Positions 1-10,910 of a stretch of 64,000 nucleotides of DNA are shown here, one piece after another (within the stretch, counting starts at the first letter, position 1; each line of letters starts with the position of its first letter). This DNA is from Liopterus haemorrhoidalis (Eukaryota > Arthropoda > Insecta > Coleoptera > Dytiscidae), in NCBI GenBank assembly GCA_963971575.1, contig OZ020616.1, positions 7,363,934 to 7,427,933 on the forward strand, read 5' to 3'. The notes below the pieces were generated by a model, which had not been told where the DNA came from, ran no database searches, and saw only the letters and a program-made list of their open reading frames with translations. The translations under genes and the position numbers were made by a program.

Positions 1-560
1 CTCTTCATATTATTTTATTTTTTACACATTTTCTTACTCATTATTTTACTTTGTATATATTTTCTTATACATTATTTATACGTATTAATAATTAATACAT
101 TCTAAAACTATGTTACAAAAATTAGGGTAATTTTTGGGGTGTCCCAAACAGGACAGGGTGTCCATATCTCCAATAATTATGCTGTGCTTATATCACAGTA
201 TAAAAATGATTAAACAAACGGTAAACGATAATAAAAATGTTTCAAAACGAGATATATGTCATACGTCAAAATATTTAACATAAAATGGCGGTACGAATTT
301 GGCTTGATCTCGACTTGATCGGTGAATTTTCGGGTATCAATTTAATGCGCGATTTGTTCCGCGATCAAGAGGTAATTAGTATTCTTGCAACCGGGCATTA
401 GTGTATCAAAATGGAAGGAACGGGGTTTTACTCGAAAACGAGACGTGTAATCAAGCTGGGAAAAAATATTTTCACAATTAATCCAAAAAATTTAATGGTA
501 GCACTGAAATTAATAAAATGGTAACTTGTCGGCATGAGGAGAGACAAGAAAAGTGTACTT
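1..560. other. AT-rich stretch, no gene recognised
   Basis: I see no convincing coding frame. Around 135-168 there is a GGGGTGTCCC...ACAGGGTGTCC motif pair. CAGGGTGT-like words also occur near 7930-7955 and 48415, and they resemble the outer ends of some insect Tc1/mariner-like elements, but I cannot pair them into inverted repeats here. Open frames on the minus strand at 428-866 are read through AG-rich DNA that on the plus strand belongs to the LINE relic that follows, so they are not annotated. Confidence 0.5.
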
Positions 561-689
561 TTGAAAGTGTGGAATGGACATAAGAGAAACAAAGAGAAAG
601 AGAAACGGGGGAACAAATATAGTAGAAGAATTGAAAACGATGGATAAGGAGGTACAGGAACAGGAAAGAACAGACAGAATAGACAAATC

Positions 690-1020
690 GCGGAGTGTGA
701 AAAGATATAAAGAGGTAAGAGTGATTGGAATTCCGAGATACTTGAAGGGGTAAAGAGGAAGATCAGGGGGTAGAGTCAGGAGGATAGCGAGGTTAAGATG
801 CGGCAACGAAGAGAGGAACAGCAGGTACTTGGAAATTCCAGAACTCAGGCTCTGTAGAATGTGCAAGGAAGAAGAGGAAACCTTGGAGCATTTAGCGAAT
901 AGATGCAGAGAGATGGCAGTCTGGGAGGAAGAGATAAAGTAACTGATGACTGAGGAAGGAAAGGGAGAAAGATGAGCGAGAAGACTGGAGGCTAAAAAAA
1001 AGGAAATAAGAGTGGGAAGC
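690..1020 (+). pseudogene. Non-LTR retrotransposon RT C-terminal relic (zinc-knuckle type)
   Basis: Plus-strand translation from about 783 gives IARLRCGNEERNSRYLEI followed by a Cys-rich segment CRMCKEEEETLEHLANRC (about 852-905). This layout, a hydrophobic/basic RLRCGN block then C-x2-C...H-x4-C, is the tail seen after the reverse transcriptase domain in many insect R1/I-like LINEs. Stop codons interrupt the frame upstream (about 750) and downstream (about 940), so this is a dead fragment. A second relic of the same type, with the same C-x2-C...C spacing, sits at 42479-43067. It ends against a family-A repeat at about 1033. Confidence 0.75.
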
Positions 1021-1032
1021 CGGAAGTAAAAT

Positions 1033-1290
1033 CCAGAAAAATATTTCGAAAATATTTATTTAACAAAAGTTGCTATAGAAGCAATAACTACCAACTTTTA
1101 ATCGAGACATTTTATAACAAAACGAAAAAGTTTCTATTTTTTCATACTTATATGTGACGTTTCCATGGTTATGATAAATAATATCTCTGTTAGAAAATAT
1201 TAGGCCAAGTTATTTCTACTCTGCTGCTAGAATGTATTTTATACAAGTACTTTATGATGGCGATCGGTCCTGTGGTGGCCACAGCTGATT
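1033..1290 (+). mobile_element. Repeat family A (HINE-like), 3' part
   Basis: This matches the 3' half of the complete family-A copies at 40778-41404 and 46753-47364: the block from AAAATATTTCGAAAA through the ATCTCTGTTAGAAAATATTA core to the terminal CTGTGGTGGCCACAG hairpin and the end CTGA. The 5' half and the TCTG microsatellite are missing. Confidence 0.75.
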
Positions 1291-1557
1291 GTTTGTATTT
1301 ATGTCTAAGGTAGAATATATGTTTTTTCTGAAATTAAAAATAAAATGAAAAAAATATAACAGCCGAGTATCGAGCTCATGTGTGTAAGGAGCCTATAGGC
1401 GGAGCATCTACTGTTATACGCCATGATTCAACGTATTGTTTGAATTAGTTATTTTTCTAGTTTTGAGGTATCAAGCTAGAATACATCATTTTTAGTAGTG
1501 AAGTACTTATAAATCAAATTATACATTGTTAATAATGAGTAGACGTTTTTGAAATTG

Positions 1558-1696
1558 AAAACCAGTGGCAAAGGGAGGCCTCCGCTAGACTTGCCCTCCC
1601 TTAAAAAAAAAAATAAATAAATAAAAAAAAAAAAAAATTAAATACTGTTGAACCGTTCTTGAGTTTTCGTGTATTCACACACACACACACACACAA
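1558..1696 (-). mobile_element. Repeat family C (HINE-like), truncated copy
   Basis: The left end CCAGTGGCAAAGGGAGGCCT, the perfect palindrome GGAGGCCTCC, the CTTGCCCTCCCTTAA motif, an A-rich tract and then AACCGTTCTTGAGTTNTCGTG followed by a CA microsatellite (1675-1696) are all shared with the longer copy at 2931-3432. The part beyond the microsatellite is missing. Orientation is assigned by putting the hairpin end at the 3' side. Confidence 0.6.
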
Positions 1697-1699
1697 AAT

Positions 1700-1795
1700 A
1701 TTCTTAGAAATTCAGCATTCTGTTGGTTTATTACATTTATTAAATACCTACAGAACCCTGAAATGTATGAAAATTCACACTTCACATCAATTTTT
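1700..1795 (+). mobile_element. Repeat family B (HINE-like), 3' end only
   Basis: It contains the diagnostic family-B 3' terminus: TTATTAAATACCTAC (sub-terminal inverted repeat), AAAATTCACACTTCACATCA (part of the terminal hairpin, degenerate here) and ATCAATTTTT. The same block ends the copies near 21460, 23076 and, inverted, at 26036, 38197, 51240 and 59083. Confidence 0.65.
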
Positions 1796-2500
1796 AGTAT
1801 ATGATCTTGTTTAAAGTTCATATGTCAACCGAGTTTCTATATTAATTTATATTTTAGTTCAGTATCAGTAAGTTAGTCAGTGTAATCTACTGAATAACTA
1901 TCAAGTAAGTTTAGCGCATGTAAAGACATTGATCAGTCCAAGTATTTATGTATTCTCTTTATCACCGTATCTTCATACTCAACACCTATATAGAGTAGGC
2001 CATCAAAGTGACACAGTAATTTCCTCGTCTCCCATCTCTCCCCGTGTCGCTACTGTCGCCTGTTCCCTTGATAAATACAAACGATATTGAGATGGCAATC
2101 TCTAATGCCATCAGTGCGTACACGCAAATCCCACACCCAACAACTTCGTACGCACACACCAGAACGACATATAGACACGAGAAGAAGAAGTCAATGACAT
2201 TGCAGATTCTTGTTTTTAGGTCGCACATTTTTGCACTAAAGGAAATTTCTGTTGTTGAATTTGTAAAATTTGTAAGTTTTAACGAATGCATACATTAGCG
2301 AATAACAACAATCTGAAACGAACACTAATAAATAAAAATTAAAAAAATATTTTGTTCCGCCAGTCTAGTTACACTCTAAAAAAAGTAATGTTAAAGGGAG
2401 TTCATGATACACTAAGAAATGATCTTTTAGTGTACCATAAAGTCCCTCGCTTTTCGTGTTAATTATTTACACTTATTTTTTGGTTATTTTTAATATAAAA
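1796..2500. other. No gene recognised; weak dispersed repeat at 2050-2140
   Basis: AT-rich. The stretch around 2065-2130 (GATATTGAGATGGCAATCTC then CGTACACGCA) is recognisably related to 5545-5590 (GATATTGCGTTGGTAATCTC then CGTGTACGCA). It is therefore a dispersed repeat or an old duplication rather than a unique exon. Frames on both strands here are not supported as genes. Confidence 0.4.
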
Positions 2501-2502
2501 TT

Positions 2503-2930
2503 TATAATAATAATAATATAATTTATTGACTATGTTACAATACATAAATTGTTTAAAGTCAGTCGTAATTACACATAATATACACAAAATAATAGTTTAA
2601 AATAGAAGAAAATATAAATATAGAACTAAATATTAAAACAAGAGTTCAGAGAGATTTATACTAGCTAGCAAGAGTTGAAATTTATAAGGCCAACTCTACA
2701 CTAACTTACGCACAAACTAAAATTTACAACAAGACCTTAAAGACAACTTAAGACTAGACTCAACAATGACTAATAACGTACTCAACTTCTTACAGGCAAC
2801 CAATATTCGTCATCTAATATAGGTTCAAAAGTTAATAATGTCAATCAATATACTAATTATGTATCAATTATGAAACTACAGTAATTTCAGACATTAATAG
2901 CCAAGCAGCTGACGTGTCTTAAAATAAATA
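2503..2930 (-). mobile_element. Probable LINE 3' UTR with (AAT)n tail
   Basis: An AAT microsatellite (about 2503-2516) is followed by AATATAATTTATTGA. The same arrangement, (AAT)n then TTTATTGATCC, forms the 3' end of the minus-strand LINE at 60088-61076. Read on the minus strand this is AATAAAT..(ATT)n, a LINE-type 3' tail. I infer that it belongs to the RT relic at 3455-3775 and that the family-C repeat at 2931-3432 was inserted between them. Confidence 0.45.
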
Positions 2931-3271
2931 ACCAGTGGCGAAGAGAGACCTCTGCTAGACCCGCCCTCCCATAAAAAAAAATAATAATAAAAAAAAAAAA
3001 TTAAAAAAAAATTAAATTAAAAAAGTTTTAGGTAAATTTTCAAAAAGACATCAAATTATGTTCTATAAAAAATTTTGTCCAAGGCTTGGTTTACTAGTTA
3101 CGAATTTTTTAACATTTTAAAGTTTAATAACTTCCGTTTCCGGTTTTGGATTTTCATAAAAAACAATAGGGTTCTTTCCAATTAATAGGAGAATTTTTTA
3201 GTACCAGAACGAACTCTCTAAGTTAAACCGTTCTTGAGTTATCGTGTATACACACACACAGACACACACAG

Positions 3272-3302
<31 letters not shown>

Positions 3303-3432
3303 TACGGACGGCACTTCGAAAATAAGTTTTTTGGATTCCCTGGACCTTGAAACGTGGTCATCAGTCAAAATCTCGACATCGAAAATTTTCGCGATTACAA
3401 TACTTGCCCCTTATATATTAAGGTAGGGCAAG
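2931..3432 (-). mobile_element. Repeat family C (HINE-like), long copy
   Basis: In element sense (minus strand) it starts CTTGCCCTACCTTAA at 3432, passes a TG microsatellite (complement of the CA tract at 3249-3302) and ends with GGGAGGGCGGG, a short AGAG-GT-CTCT stem and CGCCACTGGT at 2931. The CTTGCCCT...TTAA motif is inverted at the two ends. A (CA)n-encoded reading frame at 3244-3426 is a microsatellite artefact. It appears inserted in a minus-strand LINE. Confidence 0.6.
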
Positions 3433-3454
3433 AAAAAAAAAATTAAAAAATTAT

Positions 3455-3775
3455 AAGAATTCGTTGACAGAATAAAATGGATTGTCTGTTAAAAAATTTT
3501 TTATTTCATTTTTAAAAGTATTGAAAGAGTCAGATTTAAAATTATCAGGCAGTAAATTCATGAACTTTACTGAATAATAGTTAGTAATATTTTTTGATTT
3601 TGGAGCCCTATATAGGTTGGATAGATTTTGCCTCTATTTTTGCCTCGTGTTGTAGTTCTGTAACTGTTCATGTGGTACAAGTTCATTCAAGTTTATGTGC
3701 GCATACAATAGGGAATTAGACACATAATTTGTAAACCTTCTAAATGGTACAAAATTGTTAAAATCTGAATCGTAT
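3455..3775 (-). pseudogene. Non-LTR retrotransposon RT C-terminal relic
   Basis: The minus strand reads through conserved LINE C-terminal blocks: SNSLLYAHINLNELVPHEQ, then NYNTRQK, one in-frame stop, NLSNLYRAPKSKNITNYYSV, KFMNLLPDNFKSDSFNTFK, and finally FYSVNEFL before the stop near 3455. The order '...NTR...; K....Y.....N.LP; F....FK......L......YS..E' is the usual tail of Jockey/CR1-like reverse transcriptases and is shared with 17432-18789 and 60264-61082. The sequence upstream of about 3775 no longer reads as RT, so the element is 5'-truncated and carries at least one stop. Confidence 0.8.
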
Positions 3776-4179
3776 ATTAAATAAAATTTGATTTTAAAGT
3801 AAGTAAATTTTGAAGAATCTATCTAGGGTTGATTGCGTCTGCCTATTTTCTTTCAGTTTAGAAAAGCAAAATTTGGTCGTGTTGTGATTGAAAATGCGTG
3901 CCTCATGAAGCTCGGTTGTTGTGCGATCAGTCGTTAAGTGGGACAGTTGTTTGGCTAAGTAGTCGTTCAGCGGGGCAGTCGTTCGGCGAGTATCTGCTGT
4001 ATGTAAATGGGACAATGTTCGTATGTCCTTACTTAGTCAGCAAGATGACTTTGATAAACTGTAATTACACCTAATTGTAAATAGACATATTTTAGTATAT
4101 ACTTTCTGTAGATATATTATTATTTTATTATACTAACTTTGCTACTACGTTAATTCAGCGCTGAATGTACCCTTATTAA

Positions 4180-4644
4180 TGGTTGGTTTATATACGGAAC
4201 AAGAATAAGGAATAGGAAATAAGAATAGTACACAAGATGTTAAAATATGGCTGCGCCGTATATCGATTTATGTAGGAATGAAATTTAACTTAAACATAAG
4301 AATAGTTGGTAACATTCAACTTTTTATTCTTATTTCAAGAATAAGACATGATAAGCCTGCGCACAGCAATCAAAATGTCTGCCGTAATAAAGTTTGTTCA
4401 ACAGATGTTTTTCAGTTGTGATCAGAGGGTTGTAAACAACAATAAAATGTTTTTATTATTTTTATTTATTCTTCTTGTAAGTTTTAAGAACCTGTCAAGT
4501 GACAAACGTTAAACACAGGCCAACGCAAGTACGCAGGCGCAGCGACGAAATGTTATGTCCTATATAAACGGTTTAATATTTTTTATTCTTGTGTACTATT
4601 CTTATTTCTTATTCCTTATTCTTGTTCCGTATATAAACCAACCA
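4180..4644. mobile_element. TIR MITE, PIF/Harbinger-like TSD (TAA)
   Basis: The ends are inverted repeats of about 58 bp: TGGTTGGTTTATATACGG at 4180 and its complement at 4627-4644, continuing through AACAAGAATAAGGAATA. The element is flanked by TAA at 4177-4179 and 4645-4647, the 3-bp target duplication typical of PIF/Harbinger. It has no coding content. It lies exactly at the first bases of the SINE that follows. Confidence 0.8.
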
Positions 4645-4647
4645 TAA

Positions 4648-4943
4648 GAGTTGCCGTGGCTCCGTGGTAAGACGGTTGCCTACGAAGCACAGGGACGCTG
4701 GTTCGATGCCTCCCACCTCCTTCGGATTTTTATCTTCGGATATTGTGCAGACAGCTCTGGGGTCGACTCAGCCTCAAGTATTTAATACTTATAAATGAGT
4801 ACCTGTTCATTCAGGGATAATAGGACACGTCTAAACGTCACACTGACCATATGTCTTTCGTGTCAATGACCGGCGGTATAGAAACGGAGAACTTATCTTC
4901 TCTGCCCCTTATACGGCTATTTAGGCGTTGAGAACCTATTATT
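4648..4943 (+). mobile_element. tRNA-derived SINE
   Basis: The head GTTGCCGTGGCTCCGTGG... contains an A-box-like TGGCTCCGTGG and, about 35 nt on, a B-box-like GGTTCGATGCC, so it is tRNA-derived. A ~200-bp body ends in CTATTATT. The 13-bp sequence ATGTACCCTTATT occurs immediately before (4165-4177) and after (4944-4956), a convincing target duplication for SINE plus MITE together. Body sequence related to about 4745-4880 recurs at 15590-15700, and the head recurs at 55107-55170, so this is a family. Confidence 0.8.
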
Positions 4944-4956
4944 ATGTACCCTTATT

Positions 4957-7375
4957 GGTCGGAATCAAGGCGAAAGAATTCGTTCGTTTGTTTTCTTTTA
5001 CTGTTATACATATTGAATTCACTGTTCTTTTAGGTTTCTACACTGTCGTTTGTTGTAATATGTTGTAGACCCAACATAAGCCATGTTAGCTGCCATATTT
5101 ATCTTGGTCTTGATCTGTTAATACTTCTATTGCCTTGTGGATTCTAGAGCAATGCTGGTCTAACGATGTCTGGTTGTTAGGATATGAGCATCCCCTTCTA
5201 TTAGTGCAATTTTATTTCCTGTCTTATTTCTATTTGCTTTGTTAGCTTCCGAAAATTATGATTTATATTTAATCATTCCATTTAATTTAACAGTTAATGG
5301 ACCTATATCACTTTCTCTTATTTTTTAAATTAAAAATAATAACATTAATTCAAATCTCCACATCTTTAAAAACAATTTTTCGCGACATAAGAAATAAAAA
5401 CCTTTATGCCCTCTGGGAAATTTCGCTTCCCGGAAGTGTCTCGGCTCGGCCTGCCCTAACTGTGCTAGGCCATCGCAAACAGACACCGTTAAATAAGCTC
5501 CGTGCGTTTATTCTAATCCATTTCCCCTGGTAAAAATAGAGGATATTGCGTTGGTAATCTCTATTGCCATGCGTGTACGCAACTCCCTTGGCTCAAAGTA
5601 TTGTCACACACATAATCGACTGTCACATTGCTTACTTTTATTGCTGTACTGTACAGGCCTTTATTTGGTTGTATTGGTTGTTTTAGGTTTGCTGACTGAT
5701 TATATATACGGTTTCGTTTGTAGGATCAAGAAATCCTTATACCATTTTGGGATTATTATGACTACAGTATTTTAAATAAAAATTTCCAGTCTTAGAGTTT
5801 AAACAATTTGTATTTGCGATTGATATGAGATGTTAACTGCTTGGAGATGTATCGGTAACTGGGTTGCTGTTAAAATACAGAACCGTCATAAAGAACGGTT
5901 GCTAGCGAAAGGGTCATGGTCGTAATGAACAGATGGTTTATGACCTCTGGGGGTAAAAATAATTTCTTAAGTACGTGATTATTTGTAAAATATAAAACTT
6001 GTAAAATAAATAAGATTGTATAATAAATAGAATTGTAAAAATACTTTTAAAACACTTTTGCGGAAATTGGTAATAAGAAATTATATTGCATGTGCCATAA
6101 ACCATTGCCACCACACCGTAACTCACGTATTTTCCTATTTGATTGTACAGACGGTATATTATAGTAAAATTTATACGGTCGGAACCGTAGGAATATAGGC
6201 TTCTTAAAGCTCCCCCCCCCACGGATATTGGAACCGTAGATAATATTGAACAATATATATTTATATACGTTAATAAGCAAATATACATGTATAAATAATT
6301 GAAATAACAAATATTTATATATGTATATTTGCTGTTTACAACAAAAAAAACTATATAACGTCAATTATGTGCCAGTCTGTCGGTCTGTGTGTCCGGGAGA
6401 AATTGTAGCCAAACGGCTGAACATAGGGTGAGGTATCAAATGAAATCTCTTAACGTGGATAAAAATCAGTAAAAAACGATTTTTCAAAATTAAAATCATT
6501 TTTTAAGGTATTTTATCAAAAAAATTAAATAAAAAGTGGCCCCAATTCAACTCAATCTTGTCCGTGAAACATATTTAGAATTGATATACACAATGTATCA
6601 AGGTAGGGGGAACACGATTTTTCTCGAAAACGCGATGTGTTGAAAAAAAGTTGGTAAAAAAATTGATTACCAAAGTTGACCATAATAAAAATAATTAAAA
6701 ATATTTCGCTTTCAAATTATACTTTGAAGTACGACTTGAAAGTAAAATATTTTTTATTATTTATATATTTTGTATTAAAAAAACTGTAGCTTTGGGTGCC
6801 CCATTCTAAATTACTATTGTTTTTTACTGAATTTTCCATTAATGTTCTATTTTTATTTTTTTATTTTCGGTTGCAAAATATTCAATTTTGGCCAATAAGG
6901 ACCAATAAATTTTATTAATAATTTAGTTTCATAGTTACATAAGCACATTAGTTTTAATATAAAGCACTGTTTTAGTTTAATGTAAAGCATATCCAGTTAT
7001 ACGTATGAGTACTTATCACGAATCAAAACAAACGAACTAAATTAAGGACACCCGCCGAGGTTCACTAATACATACACACTAAACCTCGCCGCTGTTGCCC
7101 TTTCCAGTTAATTTTTATTACTGCGTAGATAAATACATTAGAAACGCAACACTGTGCTTTGGGACACTACGAGTAGTGTCCACCTAAGCATTGTTTTCTA
7201 GATCTAAATTTTCAAAATCTAACAGCGATGAAAATTTTTTGGATCAGAAATTATAAAAATAAATATGTGCAGATATATTTAGCTAGTTTAATGCAATTTT
7301 AAAGTATAAATGAGATTTTAAATTTAGTTTTTTTATTAAAAATTTATAAGAGGTCCCTATCCCAGTACCACCCTA
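4957..7375. other. AT-rich stretch without recognised gene
   Basis: No frame here shows a domain I recognise. Frames at 5297-5533, 5551-5775 and 5938-6364 lack supportive features; the 5551 frame includes a hydrophobic run but lies next to the dispersed repeat shared with 2065-2130. A poly-C tract sits at about 6212-6222. The text around 6600-6650 (TTTTTCTCGAAAACGCGATG) recalls 425-450, again suggesting old repeats. Confidence 0.45.
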
Positions 7376-7845
7376 CTATAAGAATTCTGAGGCACTTCCG
7401 GTTTCACCGGAAATGATGTCAACTTTTGATCTAGCATAGGGAATCGATAATTATATATTATTTTCCTAAAAGTACATTAAATTAGCTTTACAATGACACC
7501 AAAAAGTCATAATTTTATGTTAACCATTTCACAATGGCGACCATTTATTTACAAAATAATAATCATCAAATAGTCAAATAGTTTATTTTAGAGATATTTG
7601 TTTCTTTTTTTATTGTTTTCAAAGCTTGCTACGTTCAACTTTGTAAAACTTATGTTGATTATTATTTTGTAAATAAATGGTCGCCATTTTGAAATGGTTA
7701 ACATAAAAATATGACTTTTTGGTGTCATTGTAAAGCTAATTTAATGTAGTTTTAGGAAAAAAATATAAAATTATCGATTCCCTATGCTAGATCAAAAGTT
7801 GACATCATTTCCGGTGAAACCGGAAGTGCCTCAGAATTCTTATAG
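7376..7845. mobile_element. Palindromic MITE, TA-flanked
   Basis: CTATAAGAATTCTGAGGC at 7376 is matched by its complement ending at 7845. The two arms stay complementary for roughly 190 bp (through ACTTCCGGTTTCACCGGAAA and the AATGGTCGCCATT-type block), leaving a loop of about 90 bp centred near 7600. It is flanked by TA on both sides (7374-7375, 7846-7847), as for Tc1/mariner-type MITEs. An inner shorter palindrome, CCGGTTTCACCGG, occurs in each arm. Confidence 0.85.
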
Positions 7846-9233
7846 TAACCTTTAGATGGGCCTTTATGTCTAGTTTAACTTTTATTCTGAAGATTTTTTG
7901 TATCTTTACAAATAAAGGAGATTTTCGGGGTGCCCCGTTTCAAACAAACACCCTGTATATGAATCCAAATTCATAAGGCGGTTGGTAAAAATTAATTGTT
8001 TATAGTATGAATAATTAAACTTGTGCAATAATTTAAGTGTATATTCATTTTATTTGAAATTTATTTAAAATTATTTTTAGTTGTTTAAATTTCTAAATTA
8101 ATCAAAGATCCTCATACATTTTAATACAATTTAAGTGATGAATTTTACTTCAATTACACTACTTTTTTTACTAATTACGAAACTTAGTCTTCTTTACTCG
8201 CCATATGCATCAAAAGTACTCGTTACGTCTCTGATTTAAAGTTTCTAACGTTGTTATTTAAATGTGTAGTGTTAGTTAAGTAGTTCGAGGTAAGTTGTAC
8301 GTAAGATGCAAGGAAATATTGTCGTTAGTTGTTGAATTAGTCATAGTTGCCGCAGCATGGCTCCACAATACGTAGACTGAGTATCAGGATGATAAAACAT
8401 GTCGGTAACCTTGGTGCCGCAAATAGCATGGCAAGAAGAGCTTAGCACTGGGTTATCTTAGCGCGCATTGTTTGCGGTACGCGGCCGCACACACATAGGA
8501 TTAGCGAACTGGCGCGGTGATTAATCATTGAAGATCTCCTTGGTGTGGGACCGTACTATAAGATCCGGGAAAGGTCGTTTCTTGCAGGACACCGCATGTA
8601 AGCGGTCACAACTTAACGCCACTGTTTACGAACATTTTCATGGATGGTACAAACAATAAGGAGTTGAGTGGTCAGTTCTACCCAATGATGTATATTGTTA
8701 GGGTTGTGTTACCGAAACACAGTGATCTAACCCAGTTGTAAAGGGCAGGAACTTACTAATTTCTTGGTTTCTGCCTAAACATTTTACACAATTGTACTAC
8801 ATTTTTCAATGGTTAGGTAGGAATGAAAACTAGCAGGAGAGATACTTGTCTCTAGTTAATAAATAGGTACAGTCTGTCTCTATAAAATAACAACTTGCCA
8901 ATAACCCCAGTGGCGTATACAGGATTAATGTAGGGGTGCCATAATTGTCGGACTACCGACGGGGTCACCCCCTTCCAAAAAAAAAAAACACTTAAAAGAA
9001 ACTTTTATAGACAATCATACCTTTATTATAAAACTTTTGCAGTCTTTGAAAAAATTAATCAAAAAAAAAAAAAAATTGGAAGAAAAAAATAAAACAATTG
9101 AAGAAGAGATTGATAATAGGTATTCCAAGAGCAAAACGTTGGGATCAATGGTGAATCATTTTGGAACACTCAGTTCGACTGGAAAAATTTGATGTTTTTT
9201 TGTGTATGCGTCTGTACCAAATCTAAAATAATA
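7846..9233. other. No gene recognised; a GC-richer island and a lone hAT-type end
   Basis: Mostly AT-rich. The part at about 8340-8640 is visibly more GC-rich (including GCGGTACGCGGCCGC), but I find no long frame or domain in it. At 8908 the sequence CAGTGGCGTATACAGG looks like the outer end of a hAT-type repeat (compare 13605). No partner end is visible, so it is a fragment. Confidence 0.4.
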
Positions 9234-10638
9234 CAGTGAATATATTTTTTAATGCAACATATACTATATCATTACCATGGATACAGTTTTTGACAGCAAT
9301 ATAAATCGTGTTCATTTTCATTTGCAACATAGACAATTAGTGTGTCTACTTTTGCTCATTGCTGATTTTAAAATTAATCAACATGTATACAGATGAAGAA
9401 AATATAATGATGGTAACTTGGTATAACTCCCTAATGAGTTTAAGAGAAGTTTCTGCTGTATTTAGTGCAACTTACCCAGATCGGCCAATAGCAAATTCCT
9501 CTACAATTTCAAGACTATAATTAATATTTAATTTAATAATTATTATAGTTAATAAATTTCATCGCGAAGGATGTCTTAAGTCAAAACATAATAAAAAAAA
9601 GAACAACATCTCACTTGCTTACAAAAGAGAAGCAGTTGGAAATATTATTACAAGTGGAAGAAAACCATCAAAATACTTTAAGATCAATTGCACAAACCGT
9701 TGGTATCAGTATTGGATCTGTTTTTAATTTCTTAAAAAAAGTTTCGATCATACAAATTTCAAAATCATCAAGAATTGTTAGAAAGGAACGCAGCAGTACG
9801 TATGGATTTTTGTTTTGAAATGTTTGAAAAAATTAATTCCGACCCAACAATGCTTCAAAGAATTTTATTTACTGACGAAGCAACGTTTACTCTAAATGGT
9901 GAAGTGTATAGACAAAATTTTAGGTACTAGATTCGATAAAATTTGCATTTGTTTCATTCCTCCCGAACTCAAAGGCCGCAAAAATTAAATGTTTGGGCAG
10001 TGATAATAGGAACCAATATTATAGGGCCTTTTTTATTGACGGTAACCTTAATGCCGCAAAATATCTAACCCTTTTGCAAAACCAAATATTACCTGCGTTG
10101 TGAAACCTGAATATTAATGGACAAGTATGATGGCGCACAAGTCCATTATTCTAGAATAGTTAAAGAATATTTACATGTATTTTCCCAAATAGTTGGATTG
10201 GAAGAGGCAGGTTGATGAATTGGCCAACGAGATCTCCGGATTTGGCACCCAATGATTTTTTTTATTGGAGATATTTAAAGGCCAAAGTATATAATGGAGA
10301 ACTCAGGGATGTTGCTGAACTGCAAGACAAAATTGTTCAAGCATCCAACAATATACCTCAAGAGCAATTGCTGAATGTTTTGAATCATTTTTATGATCGA
10401 TTAACATTTTGTATGCAAGTAAACAGAGAAACTTTTGAACATTTATTATAAGTTTTTATTAGTTATTTATTTATTATTATTATTTTTTATTTGTATTTTC
10501 AATAAAATATTTTGATTTTGCTAGTAAATATGGATTTTTCTATGTTGCAAATGAAAATGACCACGATCTATATTGCTGTCAAAAAGTGTATCCATGGTAA
10601 TGACATAGTACATGTTGCATTAATAAATATATTCACTG
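9234..10638 (+). mobile_element. Mariner-like element with ~100-bp TIRs and decayed transposase
   Basis: About 100 bp at the left end, starting CAGTGAATATAT at 9234, is repeated inverted at 10540-10638, and TA flanks both sides (9232-9233, 10639-10640). Inside, the plus strand encodes a broken transposase. An N-terminal DUF4817-like helix-turn-helix comes first (about 9390-9515, WYNSLMSLREVSAVF... ending at a stop), then a second helical region (9615-9780, TLRSIAQTVGISIGSVFNFL), LFTDEATF with the first acidic residue (about 9865-9895), LNVWAVIIGTNIIGPFFIDG, DGAQVHYSRIVKEYL with the second Asp (about 10129), and WPTRSPDLAPNDFFYW with the third (10218-10265), ending at the stop near 10450. At least two stops and a frameshift make it inactive. 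Confidence 0.85.
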
Positions 10639-10705
10639 TATAATAAATTAATGAGCGATTCATTTTAATAAAACCCTACTTTCCATTCTTCTCTTGTCTT
10701 CACTC

Positions 10706-10902
10706 TTACCCTTCCCTGTCTTCGGTGACTTCATTATCATCGCTCTTCTTTGCCCAATCATACTTTGCCGATGTTTTCGTTTTTTGGAGCAGCTCTTTTT
10801 CCCTTTTTATATAATTATAGAATTCAATGCATGACATTTTATAATTTAAAACACATTGAATTATGCTTTTCACTGTGCGCGTATCAATATTAGATATTAT
10901 GT
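10706..10902 (-). other. Unassigned open frame fragment
   Basis: A minus-strand frame contains a Lys/Glu-rich stretch (KREKELLQKTKTSAKYDWAK) after a possible helical segment (TRTVKSIIQCVLNYKM). It could be the remains of a transposon-encoded helix-turn-helix protein, but no signature is decisive. The frame starts inside the neighbouring hAT end, so the start codon is not meaningful. Confidence 0.2.
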
Positions 10903-10910
10903 ATGTACAA

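Noticed and set aside
4648..4720. Functional tRNA gene
   Set aside because: A- and B-box-like motifs are present, but no cloverleaf with paired acceptor stem is visible, and the segment sits at the head of a SINE with a 13-bp TSD. The same applies to the cassettes in family B.
5297..5775. Two plus-strand frames of 74-78 codons
   Set aside because: No domain, no splice or promoter context, and partial overlap with a dispersed repeat.
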